NCBI RefSeq assembly: GCF_900177665.1
Contig: NZ_FXAW01000003.1
Span: 1 to 64,000 of the forward strand
Direction: 5' to 3'
DNA: 64,000 bases
Source of the DNA: Marivirga sericea
GTDB taxonomy: Bacteria; Bacteroidota; Bacteroidia; Cytophagales; Cyclobacteriaceae
In this document: positions 9,529 to 17,221 of the stretch, in pieces
How positions within the stretch are numbered: position 1 is the first letter of the stretch
How the letters are laid out: each line of letters begins with the position of its first letter
Made by a program: the position numbers and the translations under genes
The notes under the pieces: model-generated
Database searches by the model: none
What the model was told of the DNA's origin: nothing
The model's input: the letters and a program-made list of their open reading frames with translations, nothing else

Positions 9529-10158
9529 CTAATCCATAATTTTCTTGATACTTTTACCGATCTGCTCTCCCGCTTCTTCTAACTCTTTCCCAATTTTATC
9601 AGCTTCCTTTTCGATTTCTTTAGCTTTTTTGTTAAGCTCTTCTTCTATGCTTTTTGCTTCTTCATTCAGTTCTTTATCCAATCTCTTAAATTCAATTCGC
9701 AATTTGGCCATCCATTTCTTAAAACTATTAGATGATTTACCAGTCTTGATGGAATTATCACCTTTCTGGAAAGATGCCATTTGGCCGGTAGAAATATCAA
9801 TAGAATTCTCCTCAGCTGTAAAATGCACGCTTCCTTCTTCCACTTCCACCTCCATGCTTTCACTATTAGAAGAAACACTAAATTCAGTTCCTAATACTTC
9901 AACTTCTCCAACTTCTCCTGTAACAGTAAAAGATTTATCAGAAGGTTCTATTGAAAAATAGCATTCACCGGAAATGGCAACTCTACGCTGATCAAAGGCT
10001 TCAATGTACTCCAATTCAGAATATTGATTTAAAAATACAATACTTCCATCAGGCAAACCCACTACCTCGTAATTATCTTGAGTGGTGATTTTCTCTTTAG
10101 AACAGGCTGCTAAGAAAACTGCAAGTATAAGTAGACTAAATAGGGATTTGTATTTCAT
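9529..10158 (-). CDS. FecR-domain lipoprotein with C-terminal charged coiled coil
   Basis: About 209 residues from the preferred ATG at 10158 (MKYKSLFSL). An in-frame ATG at 10167 is possible, but the candidate promoter at 10181-10188 leaves little leader for it. A lipobox (AVFLAAC) follows. The middle matches the FecR periplasmic domain: LPDGSIVFLNQYSELEY, RRVAISGECYFSIEPSDKSFTV, VEVLGTEFSV, VEEGSVHF and the closing GQMASFQKG. The last 60 residues are an uninterrupted Lys/Glu-rich amphipathic helix (EEELNKKAKEIEKEADKIG). True FecR anti-sigma factors have a cytoplasmic domain and one membrane helix. Both are missing here, and no sigma factor is adjacent. It is probably a periplasmic or outer-membrane lipoprotein of unknown role. 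Confidence 0.8.
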   Translation of the reverse strand: MKYKSLFSLLILAVFLAACSKEKITTQDNYEVVGLPDGSIVFLNQYSELEYIEAFDQRRVAISGECYFSIEPSDKSFTVTGEVGEVEVLGTEFSVSSNSESMEVEVEEGSVHFTAEENSIDISTGQMASFQKGDNSIKTGKSSNSFKKWMAKLRIEFKRLDKELNEEAKSIEEELNKKAKEIEKEADKIGKELEEAGEQIGKSIKKIMD

Positions 10159-10180
10159 AGCTGTCATTATTAATTCAGCT

Positions 10181-10188
10181 CAAATGTA
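10181..10188 (-). promoter_or_regulatory. Candidate -7 element for the FecR-like lipoprotein gene
   Basis: The minus strand reads TACATTTG, an exact TAnnTTTG match. It predicts transcription starting near 10175 and a short leader before the ATG at 10158. No clear -33 element is seen. Confidence 0.4.
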
Positions 10189-10250
10189 TTGAATTCTAAG
10201 TAACTAATTATTAAATCAACAGACTTTTAAGCTTTAGGATATTCTAATTG

Positions 10251-11270
10251 CTACTCTATCCTAAATTCTAATTCTACAGCATCATCCTCGGGAATTGTAT
10301 TATTTCCATGAAGATCCTCCTCAAATAAGCGATTAAAATTATTACCAGCTAAGTCCTCTACCTTAGTGTTAACTCTTAAGATGTAACTCCCTGATTTCCA
10401 TTTAGCATCTGGCTTAAATGATACGGTAGTATCATTTACAAAATCGGTGCTACCTGAAAAATCTTTGCCACCATATAGGATTTTGATACCAGACACTGTA
10501 CTCCCATAATCCATAACTTCAAGAGTATTTATCATTAGTTGCTCAGTACTCGATACTACTGGGGTTTCCAGCTTCCAGTTCTGTATAGATGGCTTTATTT
10601 CATCACGAGGCAAGATAACTATCCTCTTTCTATAAGTTGAATCCATCTTTAAAGCATTCATTCCTCTTAGTGGCTCTATTAAAATTTCTATGCTATCTGC
10701 GGGTTTCAAAATTGATCCAATCATCCTATTTGGACCTAAATCAGTCTTGATCCTGCCGGGCTCCAACCAAACGGTCAATACGGTGCGATCTTCATTCCAC
10801 AAGGGAGGATCTAATCTAAGAATGGCATGTTCTAATTTCTGATTCCCTTTATATAATGATATTTTTTCATAGGGATTTACTTCACCCATAGAGTTTGAGA
10901 ACTCAAGATAAAATTTCAAGAAATTAGCCGGTACTTCATTAGAGAGAGGATAAACATTAATCAGGCGTGGTACAGATAAATTCGATTTTACGGTAAACTC
11001 AAATAGTTTACTTTTAGAATTCCACACCTCATAGCTTTCATCAGGACTAAAAGGAACTATCGGTAAGAAGGTAACGCCTTTTTGATTTCTTTCTATTTCC
11101 CCTATTATTTCAACAACTGATCCCTTCCTTCTAACGCTTTGTACCGTAGAATCAGGTATCGTAATTGATTTAACCTGCTCATCTTTTGTATTTAATGTAA
11201 AAATTTGAGCGCCCAATTCTTGAGCGCTCAAACTATAAATCAATATTATAAAAAAAACTCTTACAGCCAT
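10251..11270 (-). CDS. Secreted protein with SbsA-type Ig-like domain
   Basis: 339 residues. An N-terminal hydrophobic signal ending near the LGAQ of YSLSAQELGAQ directs export. From about residue 105 the sequence resembles bacterial SbsA/Big_5-type Ig-like domains (NFLKFYLEFSNSM, then ISLYKGNQKL, then LTVWLEPGRIKTDLGPN) and ends with a second beta-rich segment (SGSYILRVNTKVEDLAGNNF). It overlaps the end of the upstream beta-propeller gene by 10 bases, so the two are almost certainly co-translated and probably act together in the periplasm or at the surface. No catalytic motif is visible. The domain assignment is from pattern, and the biological role is unknown. Confidence 0.7.
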   Translation of the reverse strand: MAVRVFFIILIYSLSAQELGAQIFTLNTKDEQVKSITIPDSTVQSVRRKGSVVEIIGEIERNQKGVTFLPIVPFSPDESYEVWNSKSKLFEFTVKSNLSVPRLINVYPLSNEVPANFLKFYLEFSNSMGEVNPYEKISLYKGNQKLEHAILRLDPPLWNEDRTVLTVWLEPGRIKTDLGPNRMIGSILKPADSIEILIEPLRGMNALKMDSTYRKRIVILPRDEIKPSIQNWKLETPVVSSTEQLMINTLEVMDYGSTVSGIKILYGGKDFSGSTDFVNDTTVSFKPDAKWKSGSYILRVNTKVEDLAGNNFNRLFEEDLHGNNTIPEDDAVELEFRIE

Positions 11271-12361
11271 CTACTGCCAGAAGTGAATAATTGCATTTGT
11301 CCATCACTTTTTCTTTGAAGCATTACAAAAGTGTCATCTGAAACTTTATCCAACTGTAACACATTCACAAAAGGTAAAGCTATGAATTCGACTCCAGCCG
11401 TTCCGCCTCTTTGCGTAACTGGTTCAGTTAATGAGCCGCTAAAATTTTTTACATTGTCTAAGGCAATTTTCATTAACGCTCTATTGCTATTTGCCATCAA
11501 TAGGTATGAACTTCCTTCATTTTGAAGCACTACCATGTCAAGGGGAGTATTCCAATTGCCTAATTCTGCTACAGTTCTACCTTTAACATGTTCATTCGGT
11601 TTTAAGTCAGAGGATGGAAAAATAACCAATGGTGTACATGTATAAGCAGCAATAACATATTCAATACCAGCTATAGTGGTGGCTGTAAATGCTTTCACTG
11701 GAGAATTAGTTTCAAACTGGCCATGAGCTGCATGATAAATCTCTAAAGAAGACATTTCTTGCTTTTCGTCAAAGGGAAAGGAAATGCTTCTAAAAGTCGA
11801 GCCAAATTCCTTATTAGATAAGCCAGTTACCATCACTTTTCCATTACTGTAGTTCAGGTCAGAAATTGCCCACTTTCTCATCGAACGACCCCTGCGATCC
11901 GTTGCTTCAGCCTCGATAGAAGCTTCCAGCAAGGCTTCACTAAACATGACCTCTTTCAATGATACAAATTGAAATACTCCATTTTCAATTTTCATTAGGA
12001 TTGGAGTATTACTGGTATGTTGAACTGCAAAATATATGTTTTTAGAGATTGGATTAACCACTAAGTCTTCTATGCTTATTTGATCTGCTGTTGTTCCCAA
12101 GAGTTCAGCAACTTTCACATCAAACTGCTCTAAAGAAATGTCCGCATTGTTTCCTTCAATGGCCTCAGTATCTTGGGTATCAATGGCAAAGACTTTCGCG
12201 TTTTCGCTATCGCCAATAAATAAAATTCCTTCAGGACCAAAGCTGAGCGCGTTAATTGATTTCACCATTGGATCACCTTTCTTAAAATGAGCTTTCCAAT
12301 CTTCTTTAGCTACTAAACTAAAAGTAGCTAGCATGAGTATAACAAATAAAATTCTTTTCAT
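11261..12361 (-). CDS. Secreted beta-propeller-like protein of unknown function
   Basis: 366 residues with a signal peptide (MKRILFVILMLATFSLVAKE). The mature part has repeated four-strand segments of propeller type: INALSFGPEGILFIGDSENAKVF, IEDLVVNPISKNIYFAVQ, ISDLNYSNGKVMVTGLSN, then PLDMVVLQNEGSSYLLMANSN. A conserved-looking segment YTCTPLVIFP holds the only Cys in the mature protein. No active site or binding motif is identified. It is the first gene of a two-gene unit with the Ig-like protein downstream (10-base overlap). A candidate promoter lies at 12429-12436, inside the gap after glgB. Confidence 0.65.
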   Translation of the reverse strand: MKRILFVILMLATFSLVAKEDWKAHFKKGDPMVKSINALSFGPEGILFIGDSENAKVFAIDTQDTEAIEGNNADISLEQFDVKVAELLGTTADQISIEDLVVNPISKNIYFAVQHTSNTPILMKIENGVFQFVSLKEVMFSEALLEASIEAEATDRRGRSMRKWAISDLNYSNGKVMVTGLSNKEFGSTFRSISFPFDEKQEMSSLEIYHAAHGQFETNSPVKAFTATTIAGIEYVIAAYTCTPLVIFPSSDLKPNEHVKGRTVAELGNWNTPLDMVVLQNEGSSYLLMANSNRALMKIALDNVKNFSGSLTEPVTQRGGTAGVEFIALPFVNVLQLDKVSDDTFVMLQRKSDGQMQLFTSGSRWL

Positions 12362-12428
12362 TTTTTTAGTTTTTAGCTTTTTTATTTGTAATAACCATGA
12401 TTATAATAATTTGTTTGTCAGAAACTTA

Positions 12429-12436
12429 CAAACCTA
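12429..12436 (-). promoter_or_regulatory. Candidate -7 element for the propeller/Ig-like pair
   Basis: The minus strand reads TAGGTTTG (TAnnTTTG match), about 68 bases before the ATG at 12361 and just after the glgB stop. It would give the pair its own promoter. Confidence 0.35.
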
Positions 12437-12449
12437 CTCAACCATTATT

Positions 12450-14438
12450 CTAATTCTTTTTCAAAACCAAAGCTGTCCTGTTCACGCAATAAATTTTAAC
12501 GAAATCTCCGCCCTCCTTTTTAAAACTCTCATGAACAGTGGATTGATCAATCCTTTCATGACCTCCAAATTTTGCATCATCGCTATTTAAGAGATATTTA
12601 AACCTCCCTCCTTTCGGGACCCAAAATTCATAATCTGGAACCGAATTACTCGGATGAAAATTAAAGACAAAAATCAAATTGGATCTTTCAAAAATTAGCA
12701 CTTGATTGGTTTCATCTATATTAAGCAAATTAGCTGGAGCGGCTTCTAGTAAATTTTCATGCTTCAAAAGCTCCAACATTCGCTCTTCAAAATCATTAAG
12801 GTAATGGTATTTCAATTCTTTATTATCGACCAAAGACCATTGCCTTCTTGCATATTTGTAGCTCCAGTCATTCCCTTCCCTTGGAAAATCCATCCATTCA
12901 GGATGGCCAAATTCATTCCCTATAAAATTCAAATAGGCTTCCCCACCAGCTGAGGCTGTCACCAACCGGATCATTTTGTGCAGCGCTATTCCTCTATCGA
13001 TTATTAAATTATCGTCTCCCTTGGCCATGTGCCAATACATTTCCTTATCCATTAGCCAGAAAGCCAAGGTTTTATCTCCCACCATCGCCTGATCATGGGA
13101 TTCTGCATAGGCCACGGTTTTTTCACTGTATCTTCTATTGCTCAGTACATTCCAGATTTCCTGCATACTCCATTCCTCATCTTGCTTATGCTTAAGCCAT
13201 TTAATCCAATTATCAGGAATACCCATACCTAAGCGATAGTCAAAGCCTAAGCCACCAGCTTCTACTGGCTGGCAAGTTCCCGGCATTCCACTCATATCCT
13301 CTGCTATGGAAAAAGCATGAGGTTTAATTTCATGGATTAAAGTATTCGCTAATTGTAAATAGCGAACTGCATCCCAATCCACTCCTTCCTTGAAATATTT
13401 ATCATAGTGATCGAAACTGATTCCTTCTCCATGGTGATGATATAGCATAGAAGTTACGCCATCAAAGCGGAAACCATCAAAATGGAATTCTTCCAACCAG
13501 TATTTTAAATTTGAAAGCAAGAAACGACAAACTTCTTCTTTTCCGTAATTGAATAATTTGGAATCCCAGCCCGTATGATATCCTCTACCGCCTTCGTGGA
13601 AGTACTGATGTCCACTTCCATCAAAATCGTTCAGGCCTTCTGAAAAATTCTTAACGGCATGAGAATGCACCACATCCATAATGACTGCTATTCCCATATT
13701 ATGGGCTGCATTGACTAATGATTTTAAATCATCGGGCGTTCCGAAACGAGAAGAAGGTGCGTAAAAATTGGCCACATGATAGCCAAAAGAGCCGTAGTAT
13801 GGGTGTTCAGCCACTGCCATTAATTGGATACAGTTATATCCCAAATGCTTTATTCTGGGTAAAATATTTTCTTCGAATTCTTTGAAGGTGCCCACACCCT
13901 CCCTTTCTTGAGCCATCCCAGTATGAGATTCATAAATCACAGGATTTTTAATTTCACTTAATCGGAATTGATCATCTGTCCACTTAAATTGTTCTTTAGG
14001 ATTCCAAATTCTACCCGTAAAATCATAATTCTCTGTATTTTGAGTAGCATACTGGATGTAAGTAGGAATTCTATCGTGCGTGCCATTAGCGGCCGTCACC
14101 CTTACTTTAACTTGAGATAGGTGTTCCAATCCCTGACCTTCTGCTACTTCCACATGCCAAATATCCTCCCCATCCTTTTTCATAGGATGTGCATTTTCAT
14201 TCCATTGATTAAAATCTCCCACCAAGGACATCGCTTGCGCTTCAGGAGCCCATTCTTTATAGGAGAAACCCATTTTAGTTTTTTGAAAGCCTAGCTCCTG
14301 ATGCCGATTGGCAAATTTCAATAAACTTCCATGTTGAGCACTCATCCTATCCAATTCCGATTTAAAATAATCAAATCGCTTTTGGATATCACTTTCATAA
14401 GGGGCTAACCAGGGGTCATCTTTAATAATTTGTAACAT
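12450..14438 (-). CDS. glgB: 1,4-alpha-glucan branching enzyme, eukaryotic-like GH13 type
   Basis: 662 residues. The enzyme cuts alpha-1,4 glucan chains and re-attaches them by alpha-1,6 bonds in glycogen synthesis. The N-terminus (DPWLAPYESDIQKRFDYF) and the CBM48 domain (about 45-150, GFSYKEWAPEAQAMSLVGDFN) resemble eukaryotic GBE1 and plant enzymes rather than E. coli GlgB. The GH13 barrel carries DVVHSHAV (255-262), the nucleophile Asp326 in DGFRFDGV, the acid/base Glu380 in IAED, and Asp449 in SHDQ. An all-beta C-terminal domain closes the protein. No other glycogen genes are near. It is divergent from the OsmC gene. Confidence 0.94.
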   Translation of the reverse strand: MLQIIKDDPWLAPYESDIQKRFDYFKSELDRMSAQHGSLLKFANRHQELGFQKTKMGFSYKEWAPEAQAMSLVGDFNQWNENAHPMKKDGEDIWHVEVAEGQGLEHLSQVKVRVTAANGTHDRIPTYIQYATQNTENYDFTGRIWNPKEQFKWTDDQFRLSEIKNPVIYESHTGMAQEREGVGTFKEFEENILPRIKHLGYNCIQLMAVAEHPYYGSFGYHVANFYAPSSRFGTPDDLKSLVNAAHNMGIAVIMDVVHSHAVKNFSEGLNDFDGSGHQYFHEGGRGYHTGWDSKLFNYGKEEVCRFLLSNLKYWLEEFHFDGFRFDGVTSMLYHHHGEGISFDHYDKYFKEGVDWDAVRYLQLANTLIHEIKPHAFSIAEDMSGMPGTCQPVEAGGLGFDYRLGMGIPDNWIKWLKHKQDEEWSMQEIWNVLSNRRYSEKTVAYAESHDQAMVGDKTLAFWLMDKEMYWHMAKGDDNLIIDRGIALHKMIRLVTASAGGEAYLNFIGNEFGHPEWMDFPREGNDWSYKYARRQWSLVDNKELKYHYLNDFEERMLELLKHENLLEAAPANLLNIDETNQVLIFERSNLIFVFNFHPSNSVPDYEFWVPKGGRFKYLLNSDDAKFGGHERIDQSTVHESFKKEGGDFVKIYCVNRTALVLKKN

Positions 14439-14538
14439 CTATGAAAATTTAGGCTTTTCTAAAAATAGGAAAAGATAATGGAATCTTACAGTGATTGAAA
14501 ATATAAGTTATAAGCTTACTAATTTATTGATAAGATTG

Positions 14539-14546
14539 TAGCTTTG
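14539..14546 (+). promoter_or_regulatory. Candidate -7 element of the OsmC-family gene
   Basis: The plus strand reads TAGCTTTG, an exact TAnnTTTG match 36 bases before the ATG at 14583, giving a leader of about 32 bases. The expected -33 position shows no clear TTTG. Confidence 0.45.
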
Positions 14547-14582
14547 CGAACTGCAAAAAAATGAAACTATAATAATAGCAAG

Positions 14583-14987
14583 ATGCGAGTAATTACAAAC
14601 ATGTTAGCGCCCAAAGAATTCGAAAGTAAAAACGAGTCGGGTAACATTTTGAACATTGATATGTATGATGCGAAAAGTAAGGATTACTTTTCGCCTATGG
14701 AAAGTCTTCTGGCTTCTTTAGCCTCATGTGCCTCGGTTGATTTGGTAGAAATGATCAAAAAAAGGAGAAAAGACTTATTTGATCTTCAGGTAGAAACCAA
14801 AGGGGAGAGAAGAGATGAACATCCTAGATCATACGAAAGTATTCACATGGTTTTTACAGCAACTTCTAATAATCTTAAAGAGGAAGAGTTCATGAAATTG
14901 GTGGAATTAGCTGCTGGCAAATATTGCTCCGTAGCGGGCACCTTAAATATAAAAGCTACTTATGAAGTAGTTATTAAGGAGGTTTAA
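14583..14987 (+). CDS. OsmC-family peroxiredoxin-like protein
   Basis: 134 residues, the usual length of the OsmC/Ohr superfamily. These proteins reduce organic hydroperoxides with a pair of redox cysteines, working as tight dimers in the cytoplasm. Both cysteines are present: Cys49 in SLLASLASCASVDLV, at the start of the long central helix, and Cys115 in AAGKYCSVAGTL. The preceding PMESLLASLASC matches the YhfA-like branch of the family more than Ohr. It is a single-gene unit with its own candidate promoter and a strong terminator shared with the convergent gene. The substrate has to be inferred from family only. Confidence 0.92.
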   Translation: MRVITNMLAPKEFESKNESGNILNIDMYDAKSKDYFSPMESLLASLASCASVDLVEMIKKRRKDLFDLQVETKGERRDEHPRSYESIHMVFTATSNNLKEEEFMKLVELAAGKYCSVAGTLNIKATYEVVIKEV

Positions 14988-14989
14988 CA

Positions 14990-15019
14990 AAAAAGGCTTT
15001 CTCAATAGAAAGCCTTTTT
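14990..15019. terminator. Bidirectional rho-independent terminator
   Basis: A perfect 13-base stem (14990-15002 with 15007-15019, AAAAAGGCTTTCT) encloses a 4-base loop CAAT. The stem's own A and T tails supply the U-run on either strand. It sits between the convergent OsmC gene and the small membrane protein gene. Confidence 0.9.
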
Positions 15020-15020
15020 C

Positions 15021-15530
15021 TTAGGTCATAAGACCTGTTTTATAATCTATATTTTGATACTCTTCTTTACTCAACTTTAAATCCCTCCGCGCATTTTGGA
15101 TCTCAGGTCTGAAAAATGAACTGTACAGCAACAAACCTGTGAAGAGTCCCATTAAGCCATTATGATAGGTCATGGCAAAGATTGCTATCGTGATAATTTG
15201 ATAGATGGCTAAACCGATATACTTCACTAAAGTTGCGCTTTTATACTTTCGCATTTTAGAGAGCAAATCTTCATCTTTTGAGGCTAATTTATACTGCTTC
15301 GCAGCTAAAAAATGAAGGAAAAGGATCTCTACCACAGCTAAAATAACGGTTATACCCACTACAGTGTCTTCAATATTGGCAGGAATAGCAAGAAACTTAG
15401 CATTTCCATTTTCTGCTCTTAAAAAAACAACGGCAAAAAGAAATAATGGTGCCGCTAACAAACCATAGTAGGTCATCTGCAATGATTGGAAAAAAGATTC
15501 CCAATACTTAAAATCGGATTTTTGATCCAT
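15021..15530 (-). CDS. Four-helix membrane protein, function unknown
   Basis: 169 residues, no signal peptide. Four hydrophobic segments can be drawn: about 20-38 (YYGLLAAPLFLFAVVFL), 52-74 (VVGITVILAVVEILFLHFL), 101-120 (YIGLAIYQIITIAIFAM) and 123-137 (NGLMGLFTGLLLYSSFF). A basic C-terminal tail (ARRDLKLSKEEY) should lie in the cytoplasm. No family is recognised with confidence. Its ATG is 18 bases after the stop of the solute-binding protein gene, so the two may be co-transcribed and could work together at the inner membrane. That link is inference. Confidence 0.7.
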   Translation of the reverse strand: MDQKSDFKYWESFFQSLQMTYYGLLAAPLFLFAVVFLRAENGNAKFLAIPANIEDTVVGITVILAVVEILFLHFLAAKQYKLASKDEDLLSKMRKYKSATLVKYIGLAIYQIITIAIFAMTYHNGLMGLFTGLLLYSSFFRPEIQNARRDLKLSKEEYQNIDYKTGLMT

Positions 15531-15548
15531 AAATAATTATCTCTTCTC

Positions 15549-16412
15549 TTACTCAGAAGCTGAATCAAGCAATTTCACTGCTGAAAGCCCTAAATGATCT
15601 ACCAAAATCTTCTTATAGTCGGTAGTATTTTTATAGCCCCCATTTGCATTGAAGAACTCTTCAATAATTGGTTGCCAATCACTTGATTGTGGCATTACAA
15701 AGGCAAATTCTTCTGAGCCCTCATCACCGACTTGATGTCTTTTTAGTGGTTTTCTTTCCTTCACTGCTGATAGATAAAATGCCAAATCCAAATAAGACAA
15801 AGACCTCTTATCTAATAAAATTTTATCCAAAACATCTGGGCTTGAATTTACATAACTAATCTTCATTTCAGGATAATAATTAGCCTTCACTTTATTAATA
15901 CGCTTCTCATTTAAAGTACCTTTAGCAGTATAAGCCGTAAATCCACTAAATTTTTGCGGTATTTCACTCATTGATTGAATGGTAGGAACACTACTATGCG
16001 TAACTAGGATAGCAAAATTGGTAATAAATGAAGGACTGAATAAAATTTCACTTTTTCTTGCTTCGGTTACAGTAATATTTCCTAATCCGAAAACCCCATT
16101 CTGTCCATTTTTAACCCCATTGTACATAGCACTAAAACTGCTCCCATTTCCTAAGAAGCGGGCATTGAGATTAATCCCGTGATTCTGTCTCACATATTGT
16201 AAAAAATCATTCATGATGTCAACGCAAACTCCTGTTAATTTTCCGCTTTGATCCTTATAGACAAAGCCAGGGGTTTCAACATATGTAAAAGTAACAGTAC
16301 CTTGACCAGCAGCTTTTGCACTTTCATAGTTATCTCCAGAAAGACTTTGTGAAAATGCATTCAAGCTTAAAGCAGATAAGCCGATTAGAAATATTAATTT
16401 GGAAAGCTTCAT
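15549..16412 (-). CDS. Periplasmic family 3 solute-binding protein-like (SBP_bac_3)
   Basis: 287 residues with a signal peptide (MKLSKLIFLIGLSALSLNAFSQ). The body follows the family 3 amino-acid-binding fold: KDQSGKLTGVCVDIMNDFL near the start, GLGNITVTEARKSEILFSPSF in the first lobe, a hinge near FSGFTAYTAKGTLNE, and LLDKRSLSYLDLAFYLSA in the second. These proteins bind amino acids or other small polar solutes for ABC importers. No permease or ATPase gene lies nearby; the neighbours are a small membrane protein and a secreted TPR protein. It may therefore serve a distant transporter or act in sensing. Confidence 0.8.
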   Translation of the reverse strand: MKLSKLIFLIGLSALSLNAFSQSLSGDNYESAKAAGQGTVTFTYVETPGFVYKDQSGKLTGVCVDIMNDFLQYVRQNHGINLNARFLGNGSSFSAMYNGVKNGQNGVFGLGNITVTEARKSEILFSPSFITNFAILVTHSSVPTIQSMSEIPQKFSGFTAYTAKGTLNEKRINKVKANYYPEMKISYVNSSPDVLDKILLDKRSLSYLDLAFYLSAVKERKPLKRHQVGDEGSEEFAFVMPQSSDWQPIIEEFFNANGGYKNTTDYKKILVDHLGLSAVKLLDSASE

Positions 16413-16467
16413 AATTTTATACTATTTAGATAGAATATGTACTTATATCAGAAAGTAAATAAAGACA

Positions 16468-17163
16468 TTACTCACTAGGATTCAAATTTTCTTGAGGTAA
16501 AGCGTATTTTGGCGCTAAAGATAATGCACTATTAAAGTATTTTTTTGCAGATTCCTCATCCCCTTTACCTCTAGCAATCAAACCTTGTAGATTTTTAATA
16601 ACTGCCTTAAAAGGAACTTCAATCTCATTACCCTCTTTATCTTGAGCGTATACTTGACTGCCTTGCACCAGTGGTTTTCCTAAAAGCAATTCTGTATTAA
16701 GCATAGCATCTTCATACTGCTTCAAGGCATACTGCTTTTGAACTACTTCATAAAGCACATACGCATCATCAGAAACTGTGTACAATTTTTGATACATTTT
16801 CAATGACTGATCCAATGCTCCCAATTGATCCAAACTTTTAGCTCCAATTTGGAGCATTAACTGATTATTAGGATTTTGCTTCAATGCATCCCTTGTTACC
16901 AATGCAGCTGATGCATATTGATTAAACTCAAAATAAATATATGCCAAAGAGTCTAGATAAGAGGAGTTTTGAGGCTCAAGTGCCATCAAATCGTAAATAG
17001 CCGTTTTAGCTACTTGAAAATCATTGTATCGGACAGATCGATTGTATTTTGACCTTGCCCTTTCAACCTCTCCTTCATTTTGGGCTAAAGCGCTAAAATT
17101 AAATACCATGAAGGTAAATAGTGTAGCTAGCAGTAATTGTTGAGTAAAATTTTGCATGTTCAT
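16468..17163 (-). CDS. Secreted TPR-repeat protein
   Basis: 231 residues. It begins with a signal peptide (MNMQNFTQQLLLATLFTFMVFNFSALAQ). The mature part contains about four to five tetratricopeptide repeats: YNDFQVAKTAIYDLMALEPQN, SLAYIYFEFNQYASAALVTRDALKQNPNN split over one repeat, then ALDQSLKMYQKLY, EDAMLNTELLL and a last GDEESAKKYFNSALSLAPKY. TPRs are protein-binding scaffolds, so a periplasmic adaptor role is likely but the partner is unknown. It is in the same direction as the solute-binding protein gene downstream, with a 55-base gap. No enzyme domain is present. Confidence 0.82.
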   Translation of the reverse strand: MNMQNFTQQLLLATLFTFMVFNFSALAQNEGEVERARSKYNRSVRYNDFQVAKTAIYDLMALEPQNSSYLDSLAYIYFEFNQYASAALVTRDALKQNPNNQLMLQIGAKSLDQLGALDQSLKMYQKLYTVSDDAYVLYEVVQKQYALKQYEDAMLNTELLLGKPLVQGSQVYAQDKEGNEIEVPFKAVIKNLQGLIARGKGDEESAKKYFNSALSLAPKYALPQENLNPSE

Positions 17164-17221
17164 GATTTAATTAAATTGTTGACTTACCAATATGATGCCA
17201 AGATATAAATTGATATGTTTT

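Noticed and set aside
9545-9961. 138-codon open frame on the plus strand rich in Ser/Leu
   Set aside because: It is the complement of the Lys/Glu-rich helix and FecR domain of the lipoprotein gene; the composition is a shadow effect.
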